From Desulfobulbus sp. (GTDB lineage Bacteria > Pseudomonadota > Gammaproteobacteria > Burkholderiales > Rhodocyclaceae): a DNA stretch of 7,520 nucleotides. A program made the translations under genes and the position numbers. This document shows, piece after piece, positions 1-5,431 of the stretch. Each line of letters opens with the position of its first letter. The stretch's first letter is position 1. The DNA is taken from assembly GCA_009782025.1 (NCBI GenBank), contig WQUQ01000044.1, positions 1 to 7,520 of the forward strand. Reading direction: 5' to 3'. A model generated the notes under the pieces. The model searched no databases. It had not been told where the DNA came from and saw nothing but the letters and a program-made list of their open reading frames with translations.

Positions 1-416
1 TGGTTGGCGATGGGGGCGAGCGGCGAATAGGGGCTGACCCACGACAGCACGGCGAGCAGGATCAGCGCGCCGATCAGGATGTAGACGCTCAGGCGCAGCA
101 GTCCGCGCACGACGAACAGCAAGACCACCAGTCCAGCGGGGACATCGCCGCCCGGCGGAGCGCCGGAGATGCCGACGATCAGGCCGATCAGCAGAAGTTG
201 CAAGGCGAGCGCCGCCAACAAGCTCGCCCAGTCGATGCCGGCAAAACCGGGAATGACCTGGCGCAGCGGCTTGACCGCCCAGTTGGTCAGTTTGACGACG
301 AAGTCGCCGATCTGCCCGGAGAAGGAGGCGCGCGTCAGTTGCATCATGAACCGCAACAGGAACAGCAGGGTGAAGAAGCTGGCGACAGCATCGAGCAGGA
401 AGAACATCCCCCTCAT
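1..416 (-). CDS. yggT: YggT family integral membrane protein, C-terminus cut off by window edge
   Basis: About 138 N-terminal residues are visible and the gene runs off the left edge; full-length family members are usually about 180-200 residues. The start ATG is at 416-414 on the minus strand. It is preceded by a good ribosome binding site, GGAGG at 427-423, with six bases between. The protein begins MRGMFFLLDAVASFF and shows a first hydrophobic segment (about residues 5-25). Then comes the polar YggT signature with TNWAVKPLRQVIPG and a GIDWASL turn (about 43-66), a second membrane segment (about 67-84) and a third (about 94-125). The beginning of the second YggT repeat follows (LSWVSPYSP, about 124-132). 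The duplicated domain with PLR and SWV motifs is typical of the family. Its molecular role is not firmly known; links to osmotic or ion homeostasis and membrane protein function have been proposed. It is the third gene of the yggS-proC-yggT operon, and its ATG shares one base with the proC stop codon (TGATG). Confidence 0.93.
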   Translation of the reverse strand, partial: MRGMFFLLDAVASFFTLLFLLRFMMQLTRASFSGQIGDFVVKLTNWAVKPLRQVIPGFAGIDWASLLAALALQLLLIGLIVGISGAPPGGDVPAGLVVLLFVVRGLLRLSVYILIGALILLAVLSWVSPYSPLAPIAN

Positions 417-1228
417 CACACGCCTCCCAGTTGTTTGCCGAGTTCGCGGCCACGCGCTGCGGCGGCCTTGACGCCGGCGACGATGCCCGCCTTGACGCCG
501 GCCGCCATCATGACGGAGAGCGCGGCCTCGGTGGTGCCGCCCCTGGAGGTCACCCGCTCGCGCAGCGCGGCTGCCGGTTCAGGCGATTGAGCGGCCAGCG
601 CGGCCGCGCCCTGAACCGTCTCGATGGCCAGTTGACGGCCCTGTTCGGGCGTGAAGCCGAGTTCCGCTGCGGCTTGCTGCAAGGCTTCGATGAACAGAAA
701 AACGTAGGCCGGGCCGCTGCCGGAGAGGGCAGTGACGCCGTCCATCCGCGCTTCGTCGTCAATCCAGACGGTAGCGCCGACGGCGGCCAGCACGCGGTCG
801 GCGGCGGCCCGGCCGGCGGCATCGACTTCCGGCAGGGCACAGAGGCCAGTGATGCCGGCGCCGATCAGGGCCGGCGTGTTGGGCATGCAGCGGACGATGC
901 GCCGATGGCCGCCGAGAAAGCGCGACAGCGCGGCCAGGTCGAGGCCGGCGGCGATGCTGACAACCAGCGCCGCGCCGAGTTTGCCGGCGAGCGGCGCGCA
1001 GACTTCGCGCATCTGCTGCGGCTTGACCGCCAACACCAGCAAATCGCCGACCGCGGCCAGTTCGCTCGCAGCGCCGATGCAGCGTACGCTGTAAGCCTGT
1101 TGCAGGCGTTCGCGGGCTTCACGGCTGGGATCGACGACGGTGATGTCGGCGGCGGCGAAACCGCGCTTGAGCAGACCGCCGATCAGGGCGTTGGCCATGT
1201 TGCCGCCGCCGAGAAAAGTGATGTTCAT
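416..1228 (-). CDS. proC: Pyrroline-5-carboxylate reductase
   Basis: This cytosolic enzyme catalyses the last step of proline synthesis, the NAD(P)H-dependent reduction of 1-pyrroline-5-carboxylate to L-proline. At 270 residues it is normal length. It opens with a Rossmann dinucleotide-binding motif (FLGGGNMA, residues 5-12), then AVKPQ (67-71) and MPNTPALIGAG (115-125). The C-terminal dimerisation and active-site domain follows, with ALSGSGPAY (167-175) and VTSRGGTTEAAL (226-237). The usual ProC signature in the last motif is TSPGGTT or close variants; here the third position is Arg. The start at 1228 overlaps the yggS stop by four bases (ATGA), and there is only a weak purine stretch upstream, so translation is probably coupled to yggS. 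The stop shares one base with the yggT start. Family assignment is secure. Confidence 0.97.
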   Translation of the reverse strand: MNITFLGGGNMANALIGGLLKRGFAAADITVVDPSREARERLQQAYSVRCIGAASELAAVGDLLVLAVKPQQMREVCAPLAGKLGAALVVSIAAGLDLAALSRFLGGHRRIVRCMPNTPALIGAGITGLCALPEVDAAGRAAADRVLAAVGATVWIDDEARMDGVTALSGSGPAYVFLFIEALQQAAAELGFTPEQGRQLAIETVQGAAALAAQSPEPAAALRERVTSRGGTTEAALSVMMAAGVKAGIVAGVKAAAARGRELGKQLGGV

Positions 1229-1932
1229 GGTGTTTGTGCTTGTCTTTCGCCAAAAATGGCCGTGCCGATGCGAACGATGGTCGCGCCTTCGGCCACGGCG
1301 GCTTCAAGATCATGGGACATGCCCATGGACAGAGTGTCGATGGAGAGGCCAGCGGCGCGCAGGGTTTCCGCCAGCTCGCGCAGGCGACGGAACGGCGCGC
1401 GCTGCGCGGCGAAATCGTCGCAGGGTTCAGGAATCGCCATCAGGCCGCGCAAACGCAGAGCGGGCAGGGTGGCGACGGCCTGGCACAGGGCCAGGGTTTC
1501 GTCCGGGCGGCAGCCGCTTTTGCTGGCTTCGCCAGAGATATTGACCTGAACGCAGACTTGCAGCGGCGGCAGCCCGGCCGGGCGCTGAGCCGCCAGGCGC
1601 TCGGCGATCTTCAGCCGGTCGATGGCATGCACCCAGGCGAAATGTTCGGCGACGATCCGGGTCTTGTTGCCTTGCAAGGGGCCGATGAAATGCCATTCGA
1701 GATCGCGGTCGCGATGGCGGTCAAAAGCGGCAACAACCTTGGCTGCGCCTTCCTGTGCGTAACTTTCGCCAAAGGCGCGCTGCCCGGCGGCCGCGGCGGC
1801 GAGCACGCAATCGATCGGCCAGGTCTTGCTCACCGCCAGCAGCCGGACGCTTTCCGCGGGCCGCCCGGAGCGCCTGCAAGCATCGGCGATACGGGCGAGA
1901 ACGGCTTGCAGGTTGGCGGCGATTGCGCTCAT
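1225..1932 (-). CDS. yggS: YggS/PROSC family pyridoxal-phosphate homeostasis protein
   Basis: This cytosolic PLP-binding protein has the fold of bacterial alanine racemase's N-terminal barrel. It has no firmly shown enzymatic activity; the family maintains vitamin B6 and amino-acid pools. At 235 residues it is typical. The PLP Schiff-base lysine is K36 within LLAVSKTWP (31-39), the same position as in E. coli YggS. Further family motifs are [11 protein letters not shown] (80-90), [12 protein letters not shown] (130-141), LMAIPEP (164-170), the phosphate-binding stretch [15 protein letters not shown] (202-216) and VRIGTAIFG (220-228). Two usually strong positions differ: FGES (54-57) where FGEN is usual, and LQGN (86-89) where LQSN is usual. 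The start at 1932 has only a weak AAGAG sequence about three to four bases upstream. It is first in the operon with proC and yggT and diverges from pilT. Confidence 0.96.
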   Translation of the reverse strand: MSAIAANLQAVLARIADACRRSGRPAESVRLLAVSKTWPIDCVLAAAAAGQRAFGESYAQEGAAKVVAAFDRHRDRDLEWHFIGPLQGNKTRIVAEHFAWVHAIDRLKIAERLAAQRPAGLPPLQVCVQVNISGEASKSGCRPDETLALCQAVATLPALRLRGLMAIPEPCDDFAAQRAPFRRLRELAETLRAAGLSIDTLSMGMSHDLEAAVAEGATIVRIGTAIFGERQAQTP

Positions 1933-1938
1933 AATCTC

Positions 1939-1968
1939 TTGATCATTTCAGACAGACCCCAGTATACA
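1939..1968 (+). promoter_or_regulatory. Candidate sigma-70-type promoter for pilT
   Basis: TTGATC at 1939-1944 (4 of 6 matches to TTGACA) and TATACA at 1963-1968 (4 of 6 to TATAAT) are separated by 18 bases. Transcription would begin near 1975, leaving a short leader with the pilT ribosome binding site GAGG at 1977-1980. The whole yggS-pilT gap is only 57 bases, so a pilT promoter must be here or inside yggS. The match is modest, and in some bacteria pil genes use other sigma factors. Confidence 0.35.
1962..1967 (-). promoter_or_regulatory. Candidate -10 box for the yggS operon, overlapping the pilT -10
   Basis: Read on the minus strand, 1967-1962 is TATACT, a 5 of 6 match to TATAAT. It would start yggS transcription near 1955, about 23 bases before the yggS ATG. 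The sequence 17 bases upstream (about 1990-1985) is a poor -35. The same bases form the candidate -10 of pilT on the other strand because of the GTATAC palindrome. This is a prediction from sequence only. Confidence 0.3.
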
Positions 1969-1989
1969 CGCGCCCCGAGGACGATCCGC

Positions 1990-3033
1990 ATGGACATCAC
2001 CGAACTGCTGGCCTTCAGCGTCAAGAACAAAGCCTCCGACCTCCATCTCTCGTCCGGTCTGCCGCCGATGATCCGGGTCAATGGCGACGTTCGCCGCATC
2101 AACCTGCCGGCGATGGAGCACAAGGATGTGCACGGCATGGTGTATGACATCATGAGCGATGCCCAGCGCAAGACCTACGAAGAAACGCTCGAATGCGACT
2201 TCTCCTTCGAGATTCCCAATCTCGCCCGCTTCCGGGTCAATGCCTACAACCAGCAGCGCGGCGCCAGCTCGGTGTTTCGTACCATTCCGTCGAAGGTGCT
2301 GACGCTGGAGGATCTGAACTGCCCGAAGATTTTCAAGGATATTGCCGAATACCCGCGCGGCATCGTGCTGGTTACCGGGCCGACCGGTTCCGGCAAGTCG
2401 ACGACGCTGGCGGCGATGGTCAATCACGTCAACGAGAACGAATACGCCCATATCCTGACCGTCGAGGATCCGATCGAATTCGTCCATGAACCGAAAAAAT
2501 GCCTGATCAACCAGCGCGAAGTCGGGCCGCATACCCTGTCCTTCGCCAATGCCCTGCGCGCGGCGCTGCGCGAAGACCCGGACGTGATCCTGGTCGGCGA
2601 AATGCGCGACCTGGAAACCATCCGCCTGGCGCTGACGGCGGCTGAAACCGGCCACCTGGTATTCGCCACCCTGCATACCTCGTCGGCGGCCAAGACCATC
2701 GACCGCATCGTGGACGTCTTTCCGGCGGCGGAAAAGGAGATGGTGCGCTCGATGCTGTCCGAATCGCTGCGCGCCGTGATTTCGCAGACGCTGCTCAAGA
2801 CCAAGGATGGCAGCGGCCGCGTCGCCGCGCACGAAATCATGCTCGGCACCCCGGCCATCCGCAATCTGATCCGCGAAAACAAGGTGGCGCAGATGTACTC
2901 GGCCATCCAGACCGGTCAGAGCTATGGCATGCAGACGCTGGATCAGAACTTGATCGAGATGGTTCGGCGCAATATCGTGTCGGGTGCCGAAGCCCGCAGC
3001 AAGGCGGCCAACAAGGACACGTTCCCGGCCTGA
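1990..3033 (+). CDS. pilT: Type IV pilus retraction ATPase PilT
   Basis: This hexameric cytoplasmic ATPase at the base of the type IV pilus powers pilin depolymerisation, hence twitching motility, adhesion-linked retraction and DNA uptake. It has 347 residues, close to the usual ~344. An N-terminal PAS-like domain (about 1-110) is followed by the RecA-like core. The core contains Walker A GPTGSGKS (130-137, K136), the Asp box VEDPIEFVH (158-166), Walker B DVILVGEM (198-205, E204) and the His box TGHLVFATLH (220-229). The PilT hallmark AIRNLIRE is at 289-296, followed by YGMQTLDQNL (312-321). The reading frame is open far upstream through the antisense of yggS. The start is fixed by GAGG at 1977-1980, nine bases before the ATG, and by family length. 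pilU follows after 34 bases, very likely in the same transcript. Confidence 0.98.
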   Translation: MDITELLAFSVKNKASDLHLSSGLPPMIRVNGDVRRINLPAMEHKDVHGMVYDIMSDAQRKTYEETLECDFSFEIPNLARFRVNAYNQQRGASSVFRTIPSKVLTLEDLNCPKIFKDIAEYPRGIVLVTGPTGSGKSTTLAAMVNHVNENEYAHILTVEDPIEFVHEPKKCLINQREVGPHTLSFANALRAALREDPDVILVGEMRDLETIRLALTAAETGHLVFATLHTSSAAKTIDRIVDVFPAAEKEMVRSMLSESLRAVISQTLLKTKDGSGRVAAHEIMLGTPAIRNLIRENKVAQMYSAIQTGQSYGMQTLDQNLIEMVRRNIVSGAEARSKAANKDTFPA

Positions 3034-3067
3034 TTCGGGCGCTAACGCATAATCAAGAAGGGATACC

Positions 3068-4204
3068 ATGGAACGCGATCAGGCAATGAAATTCATGCAC
3101 GATCTGCTGCGCCTGATGGCGCAGAAGAAAGGCTCGGATCTATTCATCACCGCCGGCTTCCCGCCGGCGATCAAGATCGACGGCAAGATCACCCCGGTTT
3201 CCAACCAGGTGTTGACCTCCGCGCACACCGCCGATCTCGCCCGGGCGATCATGAACGACCGCCAGGCCGCCGAGTTCGAGGCGACCCGCGAGTGCAATTT
3301 CGCCATCTCGCCCTCCGGCATCGGCCGTTTTCGGGTCAATGCCCTGGTCCAGCAGAGTCGCGTCGCCGTCGTCTGCCGCACCATCAACATGACCATTCCG
3401 ACCCTCGACGAACTGCAATTGCCGCCAGTGACCAAGGATCTGGCGATGACCAAGCGCGGCCTGATCATTTTCGTCGGCGGCACCGGCACCGGCAAAACCA
3501 CCTCGCTGGCGGCCCTGGTCGATTACCGCAACGAAAACTCCTACGGCCATATCGTCACCATCGAAGACCCGATCGAATACGTGCACGAGCACAAAAACTG
3601 CATCGTCACCCAGCGCGAAGTCGGGGTCGATACCGACGACTGGGGGCCGGCGCTGAAAAATTCGCTGCGTCAGGCGCCGGACGTGATCCTGATGGGCGAG
3701 ATCCGCGACCGCGACACCATGGATTACGCCATCGCCTTCGCCGAAACCGGCCATCTGGCGCTGGCCACGCTGCACGCCAACAGCACCAATCAGGCGATCG
3801 ACCGGATCATCAACTTCTTCCCCGAGGAGCGCCGCCAGCAGTTGCTGATGGACCTGTCGCTGAATCTGCGCGCCATGGTCTCGCAGCGCCTGCTGCCGAA
3901 GAAGGACGGCAAGGGGCGGATAGCCGCCATCGAGGTGATGCTCAACTCGCCGCTGATTTCCGACCTGATCTTCAAGGGCGAGGTGCAGGAAATCAAGGAA
4001 ATCATGAAAAAGTCGCGCGAACTCGGCATGCAGACCTTCGATCAGGCGCTGTTCGACCTCTACGATGCCGGCAAGATCAGCTACGAGGATGCGTTGCGCA
4101 ACGCCGATTCGCTCAACGACCTGCGCCTGCAAATCAAGCTGTACGGCAAGGAATCCAAGGATCGTGATCTGAACGCCGGCATCGGCCATCTCGACATCGT
4201 TTGA
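3068..4204 (+). CDS. pilU: PilT-like type IV pilus ATPase PilU
   Basis: PilU is a PilT paralogue that supports high-force pilus retraction together with PilT in the cytoplasmic motor. At 378 residues it is close to the known PilU length (~380). The ATPase core has Walker A GGTGTGKT (137-144, K143), the Asp box IEDPIEYVH (165-173), Walker B DVILMGEI (205-212, E211) and the His box TGHLALATLH (227-236). The PilT AIRNLIRE motif is absent; the equivalent region reads LISDLIFKGEVQEIKEIM (296-313), as expected for PilU. The long tail after LGMQTFDQALFDLY (319-332) is also characteristic of PilU. The start ATG at 3068 has AAGG at 3058-3061, six bases upstream. A second in-frame ATG at residue 7 (position 3086) has no comparable site. 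Thirteen bases separate its stop from the DUF4197 gene. Confidence 0.97.
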   Translation: MERDQAMKFMHDLLRLMAQKKGSDLFITAGFPPAIKIDGKITPVSNQVLTSAHTADLARAIMNDRQAAEFEATRECNFAISPSGIGRFRVNALVQQSRVAVVCRTINMTIPTLDELQLPPVTKDLAMTKRGLIIFVGGTGTGKTTSLAALVDYRNENSYGHIVTIEDPIEYVHEHKNCIVTQREVGVDTDDWGPALKNSLRQAPDVILMGEIRDRDTMDYAIAFAETGHLALATLHANSTNQAIDRIINFFPEERRQQLLMDLSLNLRAMVSQRLLPKKDGKGRIAAIEVMLNSPLISDLIFKGEVQEIKEIMKKSRELGMQTFDQALFDLYDAGKISYEDALRNADSLNDLRLQIKLYGKESKDRDLNAGIGHLDIV

Positions 4205-4217
4205 CCAAGGAAAACGC

Positions 4218-4895
4218 ATGCGCCAATTGCTTCTTTCCCTGCTACTTGCCGGCGCCGCGACGCTGGCCCAGGCTGCCGGCCTCGACGCCATTTCCAGCGG
4301 CGACGCCAGCGCCGGAGTCAAGGAGGCGCTGGCCAAGGGGGCCGACTTCGCCGTTGCCTCGCTGGGCCAGAAAGACGGCTTTCTCGGCAACGCCAGGGTC
4401 AAGATTCCGCTGCCCGGCACTCTGCAAAAAGCCGAGAAAGGGTTGCGCCTGCTCGGCATGGGCAAACAGGCCGACGAACTGGTCACCACCATGAACCGCG
4501 CCGCCGAGAACGCCGTCGCCGAAGCCCGGCCGATCCTGACCGATGCCATCAAGAAGATGACCGTGCAGGACGCCAAGGGCATCCTGACCGGCGGCGACGA
4601 CAGCGTCACGCAATACTTCAGGCGCAGCTCGGCGGGGCCGCTGACGCAGAAATTCAAGCCCATCGTCAAGGCCGCCACCAGCAAGCTGAAACTGGCCGAG
4701 CAGTACAACAACGTTGCCAGCAAAGCGGCGAGCATGGGCCTGATCGACGCCAAGAACGCCGACATCGATGCCTACGTCACGCAAAAGGCGATGGATGGCC
4801 TGTTCCTGATGATCGCCGAGGAAGAAAAGAAGCTGCGCGCCAATCCGCTGGCCGCCGGCAGCGCCATCCTGAAAAAAGTTTTCGGCGCCCTGTAA
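4218..4895 (+). CDS. Exported DUF4197 family protein
   Basis: This is a 225-residue protein of unknown function recognised as a DUF4197 member. A signal peptide is clear: positively charged start, hydrophobic run, and an AQA cleavage site after residue 19 (MRQLLLSLLLAGAATLAQA). The mature protein of about 206 residues should therefore be periplasmic, and no further membrane segment is seen. Family features include SAGVKEALAKGADFAV (31-46), GFLGN followed by VKIPLP (54-66), TMNRAAE (91-97), MTVQDAKGIL (114-123), TQYF (131-134) and FKPIVK (146-151). The strongly conserved end DAYVTQKAMDGLFLMIAEEE runs from 184 to about 203 and is followed by LKKVFG (218-223). The start has AAGGA at 4207-4211, six bases upstream, and follows the pilU stop by 13 bases, so it is probably co-transcribed with pilTU. 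A role in pilus function is only a neighbourhood inference; elsewhere the family occurs away from pil genes. Confidence 0.9.
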   Translation: MRQLLLSLLLAGAATLAQAAGLDAISSGDASAGVKEALAKGADFAVASLGQKDGFLGNARVKIPLPGTLQKAEKGLRLLGMGKQADELVTTMNRAAENAVAEARPILTDAIKKMTVQDAKGILTGGDDSVTQYFRRSSAGPLTQKFKPIVKAATSKLKLAEQYNNVASKAASMGLIDAKNADIDAYVTQKAMDGLFLMIAEEEKKLRANPLAAGSAILKKVFGAL

Positions 4896-4955
4896 CGGCG
4901 ACTCGTCTCAAGTTTCGGCGGCTCGTTGACGAAAACAAGTCAAGGAGAGCTTGCC

Positions 4956-5246
4956 ATGACCACCGCCCGCCTGACCCCGACCAGCGAACGCTATGCCCAG
5001 GCGGCGGGCGGACAGGCGCTGGTCGCCAGTGAGCCGCGCCGGGTGGAAGCCATCGAGATGGTGGGCGAGCGCAAGCGCAGCCTGCGCGAGGAGTTGAACG
5101 AGGCGGAAGGCGGCATCGACGAGATAACCCGGGAAGAAGCGCGCCGGCTCGCGGCGCAGTTGGCCGAACTGTCGCCCGAAGCCCAGGCGCTCCTGACCCA
5201 GCCTCTGCCGCCGAACGGTTTTTGCGTGGTCGACGAACAAGCCTGA
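4956..5246 (+). CDS. Hypothetical small protein, 96 residues
   Basis: I do not recognise a family. Coding status is supported by a strong ribosome binding site (AAGGAGAG at 4942-4949, six bases before the ATG), strong G/C bias at third codon positions like its neighbours, and placement in a same-strand run. An upstream in-frame TTG at 4926 would add ten residues but would put the ribosome binding site inside the gene, so the ATG is preferred. The protein has no signal peptide or membrane segment. Residues about 28-75 are rich in Arg and Glu and look like one or two amphipathic helices (VEAIEMVGERKRSLREEL, then DEITREEARRLAAQLAEL). A Pro-rich tail ends in NGFCVVDEQA with a single Cys. It lies 60 bases after the DUF4197 gene with no terminator between, so it may be the last gene of the pilT operon. 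A small cytosolic adaptor-like protein is possible, but no function can be assigned. Confidence 0.7.
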   Translation: MTTARLTPTSERYAQAAGGQALVASEPRRVEAIEMVGERKRSLREELNEAEGGIDEITREEARRLAAQLAELSPEAQALLTQPLPPNGFCVVDEQA

Positions 5247-5258
5247 CGGCCGGCAAGG

Positions 5259-5365
5259 TAATTCCATTTTTAAATCAGCCGAGCACGCGAAGGCGAAGCG
5301 CGGACAGTGCGGTTGCACGGCAAGCGAAGCCGACAAAGTGATCGGTTGATTTGGAAATGGAATAA
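5259..5365. repeat. Inverted-repeat element (MITE-like or long RNA stem-loop)
   Basis: Two 26-base arms, 5261-5286 and 5338-5363, are inverted copies matching at 22 of 26 positions and enclosing a 51-base core. The outer part of the left arm reads ATTCCATTT and the right arm ends AAATGGAAT. If the element is taken as TTCC...GGAA (5262-5362, 101 bp), it is flanked on both sides by TAA (5259-5261 and 5363-5365), which could be a 3-bp target duplication. Read as plus-strand RNA, three of the four mismatches become G-U pairs and only one (G-A) stays unpaired. The core has GCGAAG three times (5287, 5293, 5324) and a small hairpin GTGC-GGTT-GCAC (5307-5318). It carries no recognisable gene. It may be a non-autonomous mobile repeat or a structured leader or 3' RNA; the sequence alone does not decide. 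Confidence 0.6.
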
Positions 5366-5395
5366 AATCCGCTTTCCCCCTACTTTCCCCATCCT

Positions 5396-5426
5396 CAGCG
5401 CCCCGCCTGCCGGGGCGCTGTCTTTT
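5396..5426 (+). terminator. Strong intrinsic terminator hairpin directly before rep
   Basis: CAGCGCCCCG (5396-5405) and CGGGGCGCTG (5411-5420) form a perfect 10-bp GC-rich stem with the five-base loop CCTGC, followed by TCTTTT (5421-5426). This is a textbook Rho-independent terminator on the plus strand. It could end the pilT-pilU-DUF4197-small gene transcript. Because the rep ATG comes only five bases after the T-run, it must also lie in any ordinary rep leader and may act there as an attenuator. Confidence 0.8.
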
Positions 5427-5431
5427 ACCGA

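Noticed and set aside
1234..1989. Long upstream extension of the pilT reading frame
   Set aside because: It is the antisense of yggS. PilT family length and the ribosome binding site at 1977-1980 place the start at 1990.
3140..4765. Minus-strand open frame of 541 codons opposite pilU and the DUF4197 gene
   Set aside because: Its sequence mirrors strongly supported plus-strand genes, has no recognisable domain, and arises from GC-rich codon bias. The same applies to minus-strand frames at 1948-3069 and 5435-6922 and the plus-strand frame at 431-1549.
4896..4926. Imperfect direct repeat CGGCGACTCGT / CGGCGGCTCGT spaced 20 bases apart
   Set aside because: There are only two copies of 11 bases with one mismatch in GC-rich sequence, and no known operator fits.
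4926..4943. TTGAC/GTCAA hairpin with an eight-base loop before the small gene's ribosome binding site
   Set aside because: A five-pair stem with a large loop is weak and common by chance, and it barely touches the ribosome binding site.
4777..5256. Minus-strand 159-codon frame opposite the small hypothetical gene
   Set aside because: It is rich in Arg, Pro and Ser, as is typical of an antisense shadow, and overlaps the end of the DUF4197 gene. The plus-strand gene has the better ribosome binding site and codon bias.
5263..5349. Short open frame through the inverted-repeat core, encoding a stretch with QCGCT before a TGA
   Set aside because: It has no start codon or ribosome binding site near it and simply runs on from an out-of-frame part of the preceding gene.
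5346..5368. TTGATT and TAAAAT as a rep promoter
   Set aside because: The boxes are only 11 bases apart, too close for a sigma-70 promoter, and no good -35 lies at the proper distance from TAAAAT.
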